From Desulfovibrio piger ATCC 29098 (GTDB lineage Bacteria > Desulfobacterota > Desulfovibrionia > Desulfovibrionales > Desulfovibrionaceae): a stretch of 64,000 nucleotides of DNA. Both the position numbers and the translations under genes were made by a program. Shown here one piece after another: positions 9,701 to 17,990 of the stretch; the stretch's first letter is position 1; each line of letters begins with the position of its first letter. The stretch is taken from positions 1 through 64,000 of the forward strand of contig NZ_DS996354.1 in NCBI RefSeq assembly GCF_000156375.1, written 5' to 3'. A model generated the notes under the pieces. The model ran no database searches, had not been told where the DNA came from, and saw nothing but the letters and a program-made list of their open reading frames with translations.

Positions 9701-9840
9701 CCGCCAGCCGTCAGGCCATCGGCATCACCACCTTTTCGGGCATGCTGGCGGCCACATGCGTGGGCATCGTGTTCACTCCGGCCCTGTACGCCGTTTTCCA
9801 GCGCCTGCGCGAAAAGGCCACACGAAAGTTCCGCGGCGGT
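6739..9840 (+). pseudogene. RND (HAE-1/AcrB-type) efflux permease, interrupted by two in-frame TAG codons
   Basis: The frame from ATG 6739 encodes a full-size permease (about 1030 codons) with normal landmarks: N-terminal RIFIERPRLAAVVSLI, the proton-relay aspartates in GSLVDDAIVVVENTQ, and the relay lysine in GLAAKNAILMVEF. Two TAG codons break it, at 7678-7680 (codon 314, after NRIKAELAT) and 9289-9291 (codon 851, within GYHIE-stop-TGLSYQE, where homologs have Trp). No frameshift occurs and both sides remain well conserved, so the lesions look recent or are read through. TAG is the normal stop of many intact genes here, including the adaptor just upstream, so general amber decoding is unlikely. 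There is no separate stop codon at its natural C-terminus. Confidence 0.8.
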
Positions 9841-11229
9841 CGCGCGGCCCTGTGCCTGCTGCTGGCCGTTGGTCTGTCCGGCCTGGGCGGCTGTACCCTG
9901 GGGCCTGATTTCAAGCGGGCTGACGTGGACGTGCCGGAAAACTTCCTGCCCGGCACGCTTGCCGGTACGGGAGCGCCCCTGCGTCCTTCCTGGTGGGAGG
10001 ACTTCCATGATCCGTTGCTGACGGCTCTGGTGCTCGAAGCGCAGGAGGGCAGCCTTTCCGTCCGGCAGGCCGTGCAGCGGGTGGCCCAGTCGCGGGCGGC
10101 ACGCATGGAGGCCCGTGCGGAATTCCTGCCGGATGCCACGGGGGCGGGCGAGCTGGCCCGTTCCCGGAACTACGCGCCCGACGGGACAGCCACCAAGCTG
10201 GACGCTTCCGTGCAGCTGGCGCTGGCCGTGGATGTGTTCGGCGGGCTGCGGCGCAGTCTGGAAGCGGCCGGTGCCGATTTGGAGGCCGCGGGCATAAGCC
10301 TTGCCGACGCACGCGCCTCTCTGGCCGTGGAAGTGGCCACAGGCTACGTGGACCTGCGGCTGGCACAGGAAAAACTCCGCATCGCGCTGGAGAATGTGGC
10401 GGTGCAGCGGGATACGGTACGCATCATACAGGCCCGTGCCGATGCCGGTACGGTGGCCATGCTCGACCTGCACGCCGCCCGGGCCCAGATGGAGACCACA
10501 CAGGCCTCCGTGCCGTCGGCGGAAGCGGAGGTCGTGTCGGCCATCCGCGGACTGGAGGCCCTGGCCGGCCGCAATCCCGGCATGTTCGATGCCCGTCTGT
10601 CTTCTTATGGGCCCATACCGGAATTGCGCAGCCTGCCTTCGGCCGTGCCTTCCGATCTGCTGCGCCGCAGGCCGGACGTCCGCAAGGCCGAAGCCGAGCA
10701 TCATGCAGCCACGGCGCGTATCGGGGTGGCCGAGGCTTCGTTCTTCCCCAGCTTTTCCCTTGTGGGCAGCGGGGCCGTCACTTCCTCGGACTTCGTCTCC
10801 TGGAGCGAGGCCATGAAGAGCCTGGGCGCGGGGCCCATGGTGAACTGGAACATCTTTTCGTTCGGCCGCACCCAGGCCGCCGTGGACCAGGCACGGGCCG
10901 CCGCGGCAGAGGCCGCCCTCGTATACCGTCAAACGGTCCTGGAGGCCCTGCATGACGTGGAGACCTCCTGGTCGGCCCATGAAAAGGAATCACGCCGGGA
11001 GGACGGTTTGCGCGCGGCCAGGGACCACCAGAGGCAGGCCCTGCTGCTTTCCCGCGATCTGTACGCGGGGGGCAAGGGGGACTATCTGGACGTGCTGACG
11101 GCCCAGGCATCCAGCCTGAGCGCCGAAACGGAATACGCCTCGCACCGGGCGGCCATGGCCAAGGACGCTGTCGCTCTTATTAGGGCCCTTGGCGGCGGCT
11201 GGACGGGTGAAGACATGACGCGGCCCTGA
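9343..11229 (+). CDS. Open frame: C-terminal RND permease segment fused to a NodT/OprM-type outer-membrane factor lipoprotein
   Basis: After the second TAG the same frame runs 628 codons. The first 165 or so complete the permease (ending near QRLREKATRKFRGGR). Without any stop it passes into a lipoprotein signal (RAALCLLLAVGLSGLGGC, lipobox Cys codon at 9892) and a full outer-membrane factor of about 445 residues, with two repeated helical OEP segments (for example SVRQAVQRVAQSRAARMEAR and LRRRPDVRKAEAEHHAATAR). No ATG, GTG or TTG lies in frame at the junction, so the channel seems to depend on the permease's translation. Topology permits it: the permease C-terminus is cytoplasmic, and the signal could insert and be cleaved by lipoprotein signal peptidase. 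Expression is uncertain because of the upstream TAGs. Confidence 0.75.
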   Translation: MGLALLFAYLFLVAQYESWTIPVPVMLTVSFAVLGALLGLTVCGESMSIYAQLGLVMLIGLAAKNAILMVEFSKQEREGGKGIEEAALSGANLRFRAVMMTAWSFLFGVLPLVFADGAGAASRQAIGITTFSGMLAATCVGIVFTPALYAVFQRLREKATRKFRGGRAALCLLLAVGLSGLGGCTLGPDFKRADVDVPENFLPGTLAGTGAPLRPSWWEDFHDPLLTALVLEAQEGSLSVRQAVQRVAQSRAARMEARAEFLPDATGAGELARSRNYAPDGTATKLDASVQLALAVDVFGGLRRSLEAAGADLEAAGISLADARASLAVEVATGYVDLRLAQEKLRIALENVAVQRDTVRIIQARADAGTVAMLDLHAARAQMETTQASVPSAEAEVVSAIRGLEALAGRNPGMFDARLSSYGPIPELRSLPSAVPSDLLRRRPDVRKAEAEHHAATARIGVAEASFFPSFSLVGSGAVTSSDFVSWSEAMKSLGAGPMVNWNIFSFGRTQAAVDQARAAAAEAALVYRQTVLEALHDVETSWSAHEKESRREDGLRAARDHQRQALLLSRDLYAGGKGDYLDVLTAQASSLSAETEYASHRAAMAKDAVALIRALGGGWTGEDMTRP

Positions 11230-11235
11230 TGGAAG

Positions 11236-11268
11236 AAGAGCCCTGCCGGAGACCGGCAGGGCTCTTTT
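11236..11268. terminator. Terminator between the efflux operon and the minus-strand lipoprotein gene
   Basis: A 13-bp perfect stem, AAGAGCCCTGCCG with its complement and a 5-base loop, ends in TTTT. It lies 7 bases after the efflux stop and 23 bases from the end of the convergent gene, so it may serve both strands. Confidence 0.85.
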
Positions 11269-11290
11269 ATGGCGATGGATCGGCTCCATG

Positions 11291-11971
11291 TCAGTTGGCC
11301 GTGACTTCCTTTTCTTCCACCACAGGTGGTTCATCCTCGTCCAGCGTCACGACGAAATAGCGCCGTCCGCTGGTATCCTTGCCCAGATGTTGCTGTAAAA
11401 CGGGCAGCATGGCCTGCAGCAGGGTGCGAAAATCATCATCCTGTGCCGTACAGCGGATCTCTGTCCGCCAGAGGTTCTTGCCGCGGCCGCCGTCCGGCGC
11501 CCGTGTGCAGCCTTCCAGCAGCAGCCCGGCATGGAAAAAGACCTTGGTCCGGGTGTCTTCCTCGCGTACCCAGCGGGTATGGCGAAAATGCCCCCGGCCC
11601 CAGGTGTAGGGCACATAGCTGACCGTGGTGTAGATGCGCACGTCGGGCTCGCTGATGCCGAAGCTGATGAAGACCAGGTTATCGCCCTTGTCCTGCGTCT
11701 GTTCGTCCAGTTTCAGGGTGTAGCCCCGGGCCGTGAAGCAAGGTTCCAGTTGTGCGGCCACATCCCGGAACAGCAGATCGTCCTCGGCCATGCCTTCCAC
11801 GCCGGGGCGGGGCACATAGACGGTGCCCGCGCTGTCGGCCTGGGGGCCGCGCAGGGAATCCACGCTCACACCGTACTGGGGGGCGCAGGCGCCCAGCCAG
11901 GGCAGGAGCAGCAGGCAGCACAGGATCAGGCAGCGAGGACTGCCGATATGACGGAAGCGGGGACGGATCAT
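11291..11971 (-). CDS. Putative outer-membrane or periplasmic lipoprotein, DUF4136-like
   Basis: About 226 residues from ATG 11971. A basic start (MIRPRFRHIG) and hydrophobic stretch lead to the lipobox LGAC, so the mature protein starts at the Cys of CAPQYG and should be lipid-anchored. The body alternates predicted strands (VFISFGISEPDVRIYTTVSYVP) and resembles the loosely defined DUF4136 lipoproteins. A short acidic tail (LDEDEPPVVEEKE) ends it. An in-frame ATG at 12025 is further out but would spoil the signal peptide. Function unknown; it follows the Pst genes on the same strand, with a gap. Confidence 0.7.
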   Translation of the reverse strand: MIRPRFRHIGSPRCLILCCLLLLPWLGACAPQYGVSVDSLRGPQADSAGTVYVPRPGVEGMAEDDLLFRDVAAQLEPCFTARGYTLKLDEQTQDKGDNLVFISFGISEPDVRIYTTVSYVPYTWGRGHFRHTRWVREEDTRTKVFFHAGLLLEGCTRAPDGGRGKNLWRTEIRCTAQDDDFRTLLQAMLPVLQQHLGKDTSGRRYFVVTLDEDEPPVVEEKEVTAN

Positions 11972-12078
11972 GCGATACCCCATTGGGATGCCGAGGCTCA
12001 GGAACTGCCCGCCTGTACTAGGCAAGACCGGCAGGCAGCCCCCTTCTGTTCCCGGACGCTTTGTCTGTTGGGGCCTGT

Positions 12079-12654
12079 TTACAGGGTCGCGCCGAGGGCG
12101 GCGAGACAGGAGACCCCGGCCAGCAGCACGGCCAGCAACAGGGTCAGCAGCTTGCCGCCCGTGGAGATGCGGCGCGGGGCTACCTGCATCTTCAGGGCCA
12201 CCATGCCCTGGAGGATACGCTGCAGGGGCCAGAGCACGCTCAGCAGGAGCCCGCCGGCGCAGATGAGGATCATGCCTTTGACGCCCTGGACTTCCAGCAG
12301 CTGGACGAAGGCGTCCTTCCAGGGCATCTGCTGCTGGCTCATGGCGGCGCTGATCTCGTTGATGCGTTGCTGGGACTCCGCTCCGATCAGGGTCGAGCTG
12401 GCGGTGGCCATGCCGCCGATGAGCAGGAAGACCAGCAGAAGGAAGAGACCGGCCGAGCCCATGATCCAGGAGGCGTGCTGGGCCTCGTCCTCAAGGCCTT
12501 CTTTACGGGCGCTGTTGCGGATCGTCAGGGCCAGCAGGGGGGCGATGATCCAGAGCAGGAAACTCAGGTTGGACAGGGGCGTGGCGAACATGGCCACGAG
12601 CAGCAAAAAGTACAATCCCCACAGCGGCATGGGATTGCGGATGGCAGCAGACAT
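12079..12654 (-). CDS. Uncharacterised inner-membrane protein with four predicted helices
   Basis: About 191 residues from ATG 12654, chosen because AAGGATCC lies upstream; an in-frame ATG at 12723 would add a polar tail without a ribosome site. Hydrophobic segments lie near residues 10-45 (two), 65-85, 125-145 and 165-188, with a polar helical region (IGAESQQRINEISAAMSQQQ) between the third and fourth. No family recognised. It is downstream of pstB on the same strand by 137 bases and could be co-transcribed, but nothing in it points to phosphate. Confidence 0.65.
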   Translation of the reverse strand: MSAAIRNPMPLWGLYFLLLVAMFATPLSNLSFLLWIIAPLLALTIRNSARKEGLEDEAQHASWIMGSAGLFLLLVFLLIGGMATASSTLIGAESQQRINEISAAMSQQQMPWKDAFVQLLEVQGVKGMILICAGGLLLSVLWPLQRILQGMVALKMQVAPRRISTGGKLLTLLLAVLLAGVSCLAALGATL

Positions 12655-12791
12655 GACGGATCCTTGCAAGGGGTTAGACGATCTGCCCGTCACGGGCAGG
12701 GGTTCCTCATTTCTGGATAGCATGATGCCTGACGCCCTGCCAGAGGAAAAACGGCCCGCCGGACGTGGTGCCCGGCTGCGAGCTTTTCGTC

Positions 12792-13550
12792 TCAGGCCTG
12801 TTCCGCCGCGTCCTCATGGGGGAAGATGCGGGCCAGCTCTTCCGGCGGGAAGGGGCCGCGGGCATGGCCATCCTCAAACAGCAGCAGACGGGACGCCAGA
12901 CGGCGAGCCTGGGCGATCCCGTGTGAGACGAGGATGATGGCGTAACGCTCCGAAAGCTGCAGGAGAAGATCCTCGATGCGGCGGGTACTGGCCGGGTCGA
13001 GGGACGCCGTGGGCTCGTCCAGCAAGAGGATCTGTGGTTCCAGGGCCAGGGTGCGGGCCAGGCAGAGGCGTTGCTGCTGGCCGCCGGAAAGGGAGCCGGC
13101 AGGATCGCCCAGCCTGTCGCGGACTTCCGGCCACAGGCCCACGTCCTCCAGACTGCGCCGGGCCCGGGAGCGGGCCTCGCCCATATCCAGTCCGGCAGCC
13201 AGTTGCAGGGGCAGCAGCAGGTTCTGTCCGATGCTGGCCGGCAGCACGTTGGGGGTCTGGAAGACCATGCCCACCTGACGCCGCAGGCGGGAGAGGGCCT
13301 CTTCGCCTTGCAGACGGCTGATGTCCTGCATCTTCCCGTCCAGCAAAAGTTCCACCTGTCCCTGCATGCGGCTGTCTCCGGTACAGTCGTGCAAACGGTT
13401 CAGGCAGCGCAGGAAACTGGTCTTGCCGGAACCGGAGCGCCCCAGCAGGACGCTGATGCCGTGGCGCGGCAGTTCAAGATCCACATGGTGCAGGATGGCA
13501 CGGCCGTTGAGGTGCAGGCACAGGTCATGGATGCGGACCAGAGGGGTCAT
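12792..13550 (-). CDS. pstB: Phosphate ABC transporter ATP-binding protein PstB
   Basis: A 252-residue ABC ATPase energising high-affinity phosphate uptake. Walker A is GRSGSGKTS (about residues 36-44), the signature LSGGQQQR, Walker B ILLLDEPTASLDPAS, and the switch His in LVSHGIAQARR. The spacing and the FLRCLNRLHDC stretch after Walker A match PstB. Its start overlaps the stop of the fused permease (4 bases), so they are translationally coupled. No phoU follows, unlike many pst operons. Confidence 0.9.
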   Translation of the reverse strand: MTPLVRIHDLCLHLNGRAILHHVDLELPRHGISVLLGRSGSGKTSFLRCLNRLHDCTGDSRMQGQVELLLDGKMQDISRLQGEEALSRLRRQVGMVFQTPNVLPASIGQNLLLPLQLAAGLDMGEARSRARRSLEDVGLWPEVRDRLGDPAGSLSGGQQQRLCLARTLALEPQILLLDEPTASLDPASTRRIEDLLLQLSERYAIILVSHGIAQARRLASRLLLFEDGHARGPFPPEELARIFPHEDAAEQA

Positions 13551-15331
13551 TGCGGTCCTCCCGAAAACGTCAGGGGCGTCATGCCCGGCTGCCGTTCCCG
13601 GCGGAAACGTTCATGCAGCCACCAGGCCAGCAGGAGCAGGCCGCCGGAAAGGGCCAGCAGGGTCAGGGCGGCGCCGAAGCCCCGCTGCAGCTCTTCCGGT
13701 GTCTGGTATTGGGCAGCCGTGTAATAGATGAAAAAGGGCAGGGCTTCGAAACGCAGGCCCAGACCGGCGGGGAGCCCGGCGTTGGCCACCACGCCGGTGA
13801 GCAGGATGACGGCCGTATCTTCGGCGGAGCGGCCCAGGGCCAGCATGACGCCGCTCAGGATGCCGCGGCTGGCCTGGGGCAGTAGCAGATGCCGCACGAT
13901 CTGTCCGTGGCGCAGTCCCAGGGCGGCCCCGCTCAGGCGCAGGGAGGCGGGCAGGCTCTCCAGGGCGGTGCGCGTGGTCACCACCAGCGCCGGCAGGACC
14001 AGCAGGGCCAGGCAGCCCCCGGCCAGCAGCAGGCCGGAACTGGCCCCGGCAAAGCCCAGACGGTGCAGGAACAGGATGAGGGTGAAGCCGAAGATGCCCA
14101 TCACGATGGACGGGACGCCGGACAGGATGTCCATCAGGCTGTTGAGCAGGCGCTGCATGCGCGGCGGGGCGTATTCCGCCAGGTAGATGCCGCAGCCGAT
14201 ACCGGGCACAAGGGCCAGGGCCATGGTGATGCCCAGCAGGCACAGGGTGCCCAGACAGGCGGGCCAGATGCCGTCCCAGATGGGGAAGCGCCCCAGCAGG
14301 GCGGGCCAGAACGGCGCGTCGCCCACCAGCAGGGCGGCATCCAGCACCGGCAGCCCCCGCCAGAGCAAAAAGCCCAGCAGCGCGAGGACACAGGCGCTGC
14401 ACAGGAGACCGGCGCCGCGCGCCAGCAGGTGCAGGCCCGCGGGGGCATGGCGGCGCCAGAAGGCGGGCACGGGCGGCAGGAGCATGTCCTGCTTTTTTTC
14501 CAGACGCCGCAGCACCAGACTGACGCCGGTACTGATGCAGAGCAAAAGCCCCCCGGCCACGAACAGGGAATTGTAGGCCGGGCCGCCCACGTCCGTGGCC
14601 GTGACCAGGCCCATGTGGGCGGTCAGGGTCCGCAGCCCGGCGAACAGGTTGTGCGGGACGTTGGGCGCATTGCCGCTGAGCATGAGCGGGATGAGGGTAT
14701 CCCCGATGGCCCGGCCAAAGCCCAGCAGTCCGGCGGTCAGCAGCCAGCGGCGGACGGCGGGCAGGGCAAGGCAGGCAAGGACGGTATCCCTGCTCATGCC
14801 CAGGGAAAGAGCGGGCAGGAGCAGGCGGCGCATCTGTTCGCGCAGGGCCACGTCCATGACCAGCACCATGGTGGGGCTGATGAGCAGGGCCAGGACACAG
14901 GCGGCGGAGAGCCAGCACAGGCCGGAGCCCTGTCCGGCGGCCTCCCTGACCAGAGGAGTGAGCAGGAACACGGCGGCAAAGCCGTAGACCACCGTGGGGA
15001 TGGCGGTCATGAAGCGGATGAGGCCCGTGAGCCATTTTTGCCAGAACGCCGGGGTGGGATCCTGCAGGGCGCAGGCCAGCCCCAGGGACAGGGGCCAGGC
15101 CAGCAGCAGGGCGGAAAAGGACAGGATAAGGGAGCCCGCCAGCATGGGCAGGATGCCGAAGTCCGCAGGGGGGCGCCACGTCCAGGAAAAGATCAGGCTG
15201 CCTTGGGCGCTCCAGAGCACGGGCAGGGCAAAGCAGCCCACCAGGGCGAACAGCGCGCCCGTGGCAAGGATGACGAGCAGGCCGCACAGGCGGGGCAGGG
15301 TACCGCTGTGCCGCAGGAAAGGAAGTGCCAT
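13547..15331 (-). CDS. Fused phosphate ABC transporter permease PstC-PstA
   Basis: A 594-residue inner-membrane protein joining the two Pst permeases, normally separate polypeptides of about 290 residues each. The first half (to about residue 295) has the PstC-like transport motif region FGRAIGDTLIPLMLSGNAP. The second half (from about 305) has the PstA-like LGRSAEDTAVILLTG and the segment MDILSGVPSIVMGIFG. A charged linker (LRRLEKKQDMLLPPVPAFWRRH) joins them. ATG 15331 is preferred: the ATG at 15355 lies in a strong hairpin. Both permease lobes look complete, so a single chain should supply the whole channel for PstB. Confidence 0.88.
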   Translation of the reverse strand: MALPFLRHSGTLPRLCGLLVILATGALFALVGCFALPVLWSAQGSLIFSWTWRPPADFGILPMLAGSLILSFSALLLAWPLSLGLACALQDPTPAFWQKWLTGLIRFMTAIPTVVYGFAAVFLLTPLVREAAGQGSGLCWLSAACVLALLISPTMVLVMDVALREQMRRLLLPALSLGMSRDTVLACLALPAVRRWLLTAGLLGFGRAIGDTLIPLMLSGNAPNVPHNLFAGLRTLTAHMGLVTATDVGGPAYNSLFVAGGLLLCISTGVSLVLRRLEKKQDMLLPPVPAFWRRHAPAGLHLLARGAGLLCSACVLALLGFLLWRGLPVLDAALLVGDAPFWPALLGRFPIWDGIWPACLGTLCLLGITMALALVPGIGCGIYLAEYAPPRMQRLLNSLMDILSGVPSIVMGIFGFTLILFLHRLGFAGASSGLLLAGGCLALLVLPALVVTTRTALESLPASLRLSGAALGLRHGQIVRHLLLPQASRGILSGVMLALGRSAEDTAVILLTGVVANAGLPAGLGLRFEALPFFIYYTAAQYQTPEELQRGFGAALTLLALSGGLLLLAWWLHERFRRERQPGMTPLTFSGGPQ

Positions 15332-15343
15332 GTGAGTATCCCG

Positions 15344-15366
15344 GCGGGGCGGCATGGCCGCCCCGC
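15344..15366 (-). other. Strong hairpin between pstS and pstCA
   Basis: A perfect 10-bp stem GCGGGGCGGC with its complement around a 3-base loop lies between the pstS stop and the permease start. No T-run follows, so it is more likely an RNA-stabilising or processing hairpin, or a partial terminator, that keeps pstS message above that of the permease genes. Confidence 0.6.
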
Positions 15367-15382
15367 ATAGTACGATGACGGA

Positions 15383-16216
15383 TTACTTGCGGCCGGTGGG
15401 GATGTAGCCGCTCTTTTCGATGATGGCGCTGCCTTCAGGCGAGTAGATGTAGTCGATGAAGGCCTTGGTCAGGCCGGAAGGCGCGCCCTTGGTGTTCATG
15501 TAGAGCAGGCGGGTCAGGGTGTAGGCACCGGAGGCGGCGTTTTCCTGCGAGGGGACCATCTTGTCGAAGGTCAGGGCAGCCACGCTCTTGTCCACATGGC
15601 CGATGCCCACATAGCCGATGCCCAGCTTGTCCTGGCCGATGGCCGTCTTCATGGCGCCGTTGGAGTTCACCACGTTGGCGGAAGCCACGATGGGGCCTTT
15701 CTTCAGGGCCTTTTCCACAAAGACTTCACGGGTGCCGCTGCCGTCTTCGCGGGTGTAGACCGTGATGGGGGCGTCAGCGCCGCCCAGGGCCTTCCAGTTG
15801 GTGATCTTGCCGGCAAAGATGTCCTGGGCCTGCTGGGCCGTGATGGCCCGCACCTTGTTGGCAGGGTTGACCACCAGGGCCACACCGTCGATGGCGAAGG
15901 GGAAGCTCTGCAGGCCGTACTTGGCGATCTCTTTTTCCTTGAGGGCGCGGCCGGTATTGCCGATCTGCACCAGACCTTCGCCCACCTGCTGCACGCCCAC
16001 GCCGGAACCGCCGCCGGCCACGGTGATGCGGATGTCGGGGTTGGCGGTCATGATGTTTTTGGCAGCGCCTTTCATGACCGGGATGTGGGCCGTGCCGCCG
16101 GCGATATCAAGCGTGCCGGAAAGGCCCTTGAAGTTGTCCAGGGGAGCGGCATGGGACGTCATGGCAAAGATCAGGCCCGCCATCAGGGCGGGCAGCAGGA
16201 AACGGCAGGTTTTCAT
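15383..16216 (-). CDS. pstS: Periplasmic phosphate-binding protein PstS
   Basis: A 277-residue substrate-binding protein that captures phosphate in the periplasm and delivers it to the Pst permease. Signal peptide about residues 1-24 (MKTCRFLLPALMAGLIFAMTSHA). Phosphate-loop segments are visible: ITVAGGGSGVGVQQV, then NTGRALKEKE and YTREDGSGTREVF, which in PstS supply the Ser, Arg and Asp ligands. ATG 16216 follows GAGAGG at good spacing; the long in-frame extension upstream is not real. First gene of the pst unit. Confidence 0.93.
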   Translation of the reverse strand: MKTCRFLLPALMAGLIFAMTSHAAPLDNFKGLSGTLDIAGGTAHIPVMKGAAKNIMTANPDIRITVAGGGSGVGVQQVGEGLVQIGNTGRALKEKEIAKYGLQSFPFAIDGVALVVNPANKVRAITAQQAQDIFAGKITNWKALGGADAPITVYTREDGSGTREVFVEKALKKGPIVASANVVNSNGAMKTAIGQDKLGIGYVGIGHVDKSVAALTFDKMVPSQENAASGAYTLTRLLYMNTKGAPSGLTKAFIDYIYSPEGSAIIEKSGYIPTGRK

Positions 16217-16769
16217 GATGACCTCTCGTACGGAAAATGTGGGCTGTTGCAGCAACAGCGGGAAACGCGCCACCAGGCGCGTCGCCTCGAGCCGGGAACA
16301 CCGGCAGAGGACGGGGTGCGCGTGTGCGGTACGGGACCACGACAGCACGCCCCGGGAGCATATCGGGACACATCATCCAGGAAAGGTGCAGGAAAGCGAC
16401 AGGCGGGCGATGCTGGGCAGCATCTTACCTCGAAGGCATCGCCCGGAAAGGTCTTGCGCTGTCTGGGAGCCGCCAGGACCATCCGTTTCCGGCACACATG
16501 CCTGAACGCACAGATCTCCCCACGGGAGTCCGGCGCATGCGTCAGCAGAAACGGATATGCATGGTGACCTCCAGCCATTGCCGCCCAAAGACGGCGGTGT
16601 TCACAAGAATGCCCTAGTGTAAGAAGAAAGGAAGGCGGGGTCAATACGATGCCCTGCATACGGCAACACCTTCTTGCCTTGGAGCGGGGAGCATGACTAT
16701 AGTCTGTCCCCGTTGCCGCAAGACGGCAGCGCGGCGGGATCACTGCGGAACATGTTCGGGAGGTGCACC
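16217..16769. other. Non-coding region between pstS and the zinc-finger gene
   Basis: Some 550 bases without a credible gene. On the minus strand a well-formed promoter lies at 16616-16644; if it drives pstS, the transcript would have a leader of nearly 400 bases. I see no Pho-box repeat that I would defend. The long frames here are extensions of frames from neighbours. Confidence 0.45.
16616..16644 (-). promoter_or_regulatory. Sigma-70 promoter pointing toward pstS
   Basis: On the minus strand TTGACC (16639-16644), a 17-base spacer and TACACT (16616-16621). The start would be near 16609, giving an unusually long pstS leader. Confidence 0.55.
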
Positions 16770-17036
16770 ATGGCGGTAGGCTGGGCGGGCGACAATGCCG
16801 TGCAGGACCAGATCCAGGATTCCATAGCTGACGAGGTACGGCGGGCCAGGGCCTGTCTGCCCCGGGGCGAGAGCCGTGCTTTTTGCGAAGAATGCGGCGA
16901 ACCCATCCCCGAAGCCCGTCGTCGGGCCCTGCCCGGTGTGCGGCTGTGTCTGGAATGCCAGCAGGAAGCCGACAGGGAACAGCACGCCGTGCATCTGTAC
17001 AACCGCAAAGGCAGCAAGGACAGCCAGCTGCGCTGA
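16770..17036 (+). CDS. DksA/TraR-family C4 zinc-finger protein (YbiI-like)
   Basis: A small protein of 88 residues. A helical N-terminus (AVQDQIQDSIADEVRRAR) is followed by a four-Cys zinc finger CEECGEPIPEARR...CLECQQEAD. This is the DksA/TraR C-terminal finger without the long coiled coil of DksA, as in YbiI or TraR-like proteins, which act at the RNA polymerase secondary channel. The second finger pair is C-x2-C as expected. ATG 16770 is preceded by GGGAGG; in-frame codons upstream are not used. It sits 24 bases before the DMT exporter. Confidence 0.87.
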   Translation: MAVGWAGDNAVQDQIQDSIADEVRRARACLPRGESRAFCEECGEPIPEARRRALPGVRLCLECQQEADREQHAVHLYNRKGSKDSQLR

Positions 17037-17060
17037 TCCTGAGCATGAGAGGAAGCTAGT

Positions 17061-17990
17061 ATGTCGGGCTTGCTGGCGCGCCTGCGGGCGCGCATCCCCC
17101 TGGAGGAAGGTTCACTGGTCCTGATCACCATGATCTGGGGCGCCACCTTTATCATCATCCGCAGCGCCCTGGAGGCCACGGGGCCCTTCTTTTTCGTGGG
17201 CGTGCGTTTCGCTTTCGCCGCCCTGGCCCTGATCCTGTTCTCTCTGCCGCTGCTCAAGGATTTCACCTGGCGGGAAGTCTGGGCGGGCATGAGCATCGGC
17301 CTGTGCATCTTTGGCGGCTATGCCCTGCAGACCTGCGGCCTGCAGACCATCACGGCCAGCAAATCGGCCTTCATCACGGCCTTCTATGTGCCGCTGGTGC
17401 CCCTGCTGCAATGGCTGGTCATGAAGCGGCCGCCGCATTTGATGGCCTGGGTGGGCATCGCGCTGGCCTTCCCCGGCGTCCTGTTGCTCTCGGGGCCCGA
17501 TGACAGCAGCGCAGGCTTTGGCTGGGGCGAGATGCTGACGGCCATCAGCGCGCTGGCCATCGCCATGGAGATCATCCTCATCGGCCTGGTGGCTCGCAGC
17601 GTCAATGCCCGGCGCGTCACCATCGTACAGGTGCTCATGGCGTCCTTGCTCAGTTTCGCCACCATGCCCCTGGTGGGCGAAAGCGTTCCGCCGCCTTCCT
17701 GGCTGGTGCTGGGCAGCGCCTTTGCCCTGGGCGTCTCCACGGCGGGCATCCAGTACGCCATCAACTGGGCGCAGAAAAAAGTCTCGCCCACCCGTGCCAC
17801 GCTCATCTATTCTTGCGAGCCGGTCTGGGCGGGCATCTTCGGCCGTATGGCCGGGGAGCGCCTGCCGGGGCTGGCGCTGCTGGGCGGTGCCATGATCCTG
17901 GCCGGGGTGCTGGTCAGCGAGCTGAAGCCGGGCAGCCGCAAAAAGGGAAAGGACGCGGCGCGGGAAAAACAGGATGCCCGCAGTTCCTAG
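17061..17990 (+). CDS. EamA/DMT-superfamily transporter
   Basis: A 309-residue inner-membrane transporter with ten predicted helices in two five-helix EamA repeats (about residues 14-145 and 155-295). Typical motifs are LITMIWGATFIIIRSALE at the start and AINWAQKKVSPTRATLIYSCEPVWAGIFG in the second repeat. A short basic C-terminal tail is cytoplasmic. The family exports amino acids, nucleosides or metabolites; the substrate cannot be told from sequence. ATG preceded by GAGAGGAAG, directly behind the zinc-finger gene and probably co-transcribed. Confidence 0.88.
   Translation: MSGLLARLRARIPLEEGSLVLITMIWGATFIIIRSALEATGPFFFVGVRFAFAALALILFSLPLLKDFTWREVWAGMSIGLCIFGGYALQTCGLQTITASKSAFITAFYVPLVPLLQWLVMKRPPHLMAWVGIALAFPGVLLLSGPDDSSAGFGWGEMLTAISALAIAMEIILIGLVARSVNARRVTIVQVLMASLLSFATMPLVGESVPPPSWLVLGSAFALGVSTAGIQYAINWAQKKVSPTRATLIYSCEPVWAGIFGRMAGERLPGLALLGGAMILAGVLVSELKPGSRKKGKDAAREKQDARSS

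Noticed and set aside
6655-10980. 1441-codon open frame on the minus strand opposite the efflux genes
   Set aside because: It is a shadow of high-G+C codon use in the efflux genes; His/Gln/Gly-rich, no domains, no ribosome site.
16217-17046. 277-codon minus-strand frame upstream of pstS
   Set aside because: Overlaps the well-supported zinc-finger gene on the other strand and lacks protein-like features.
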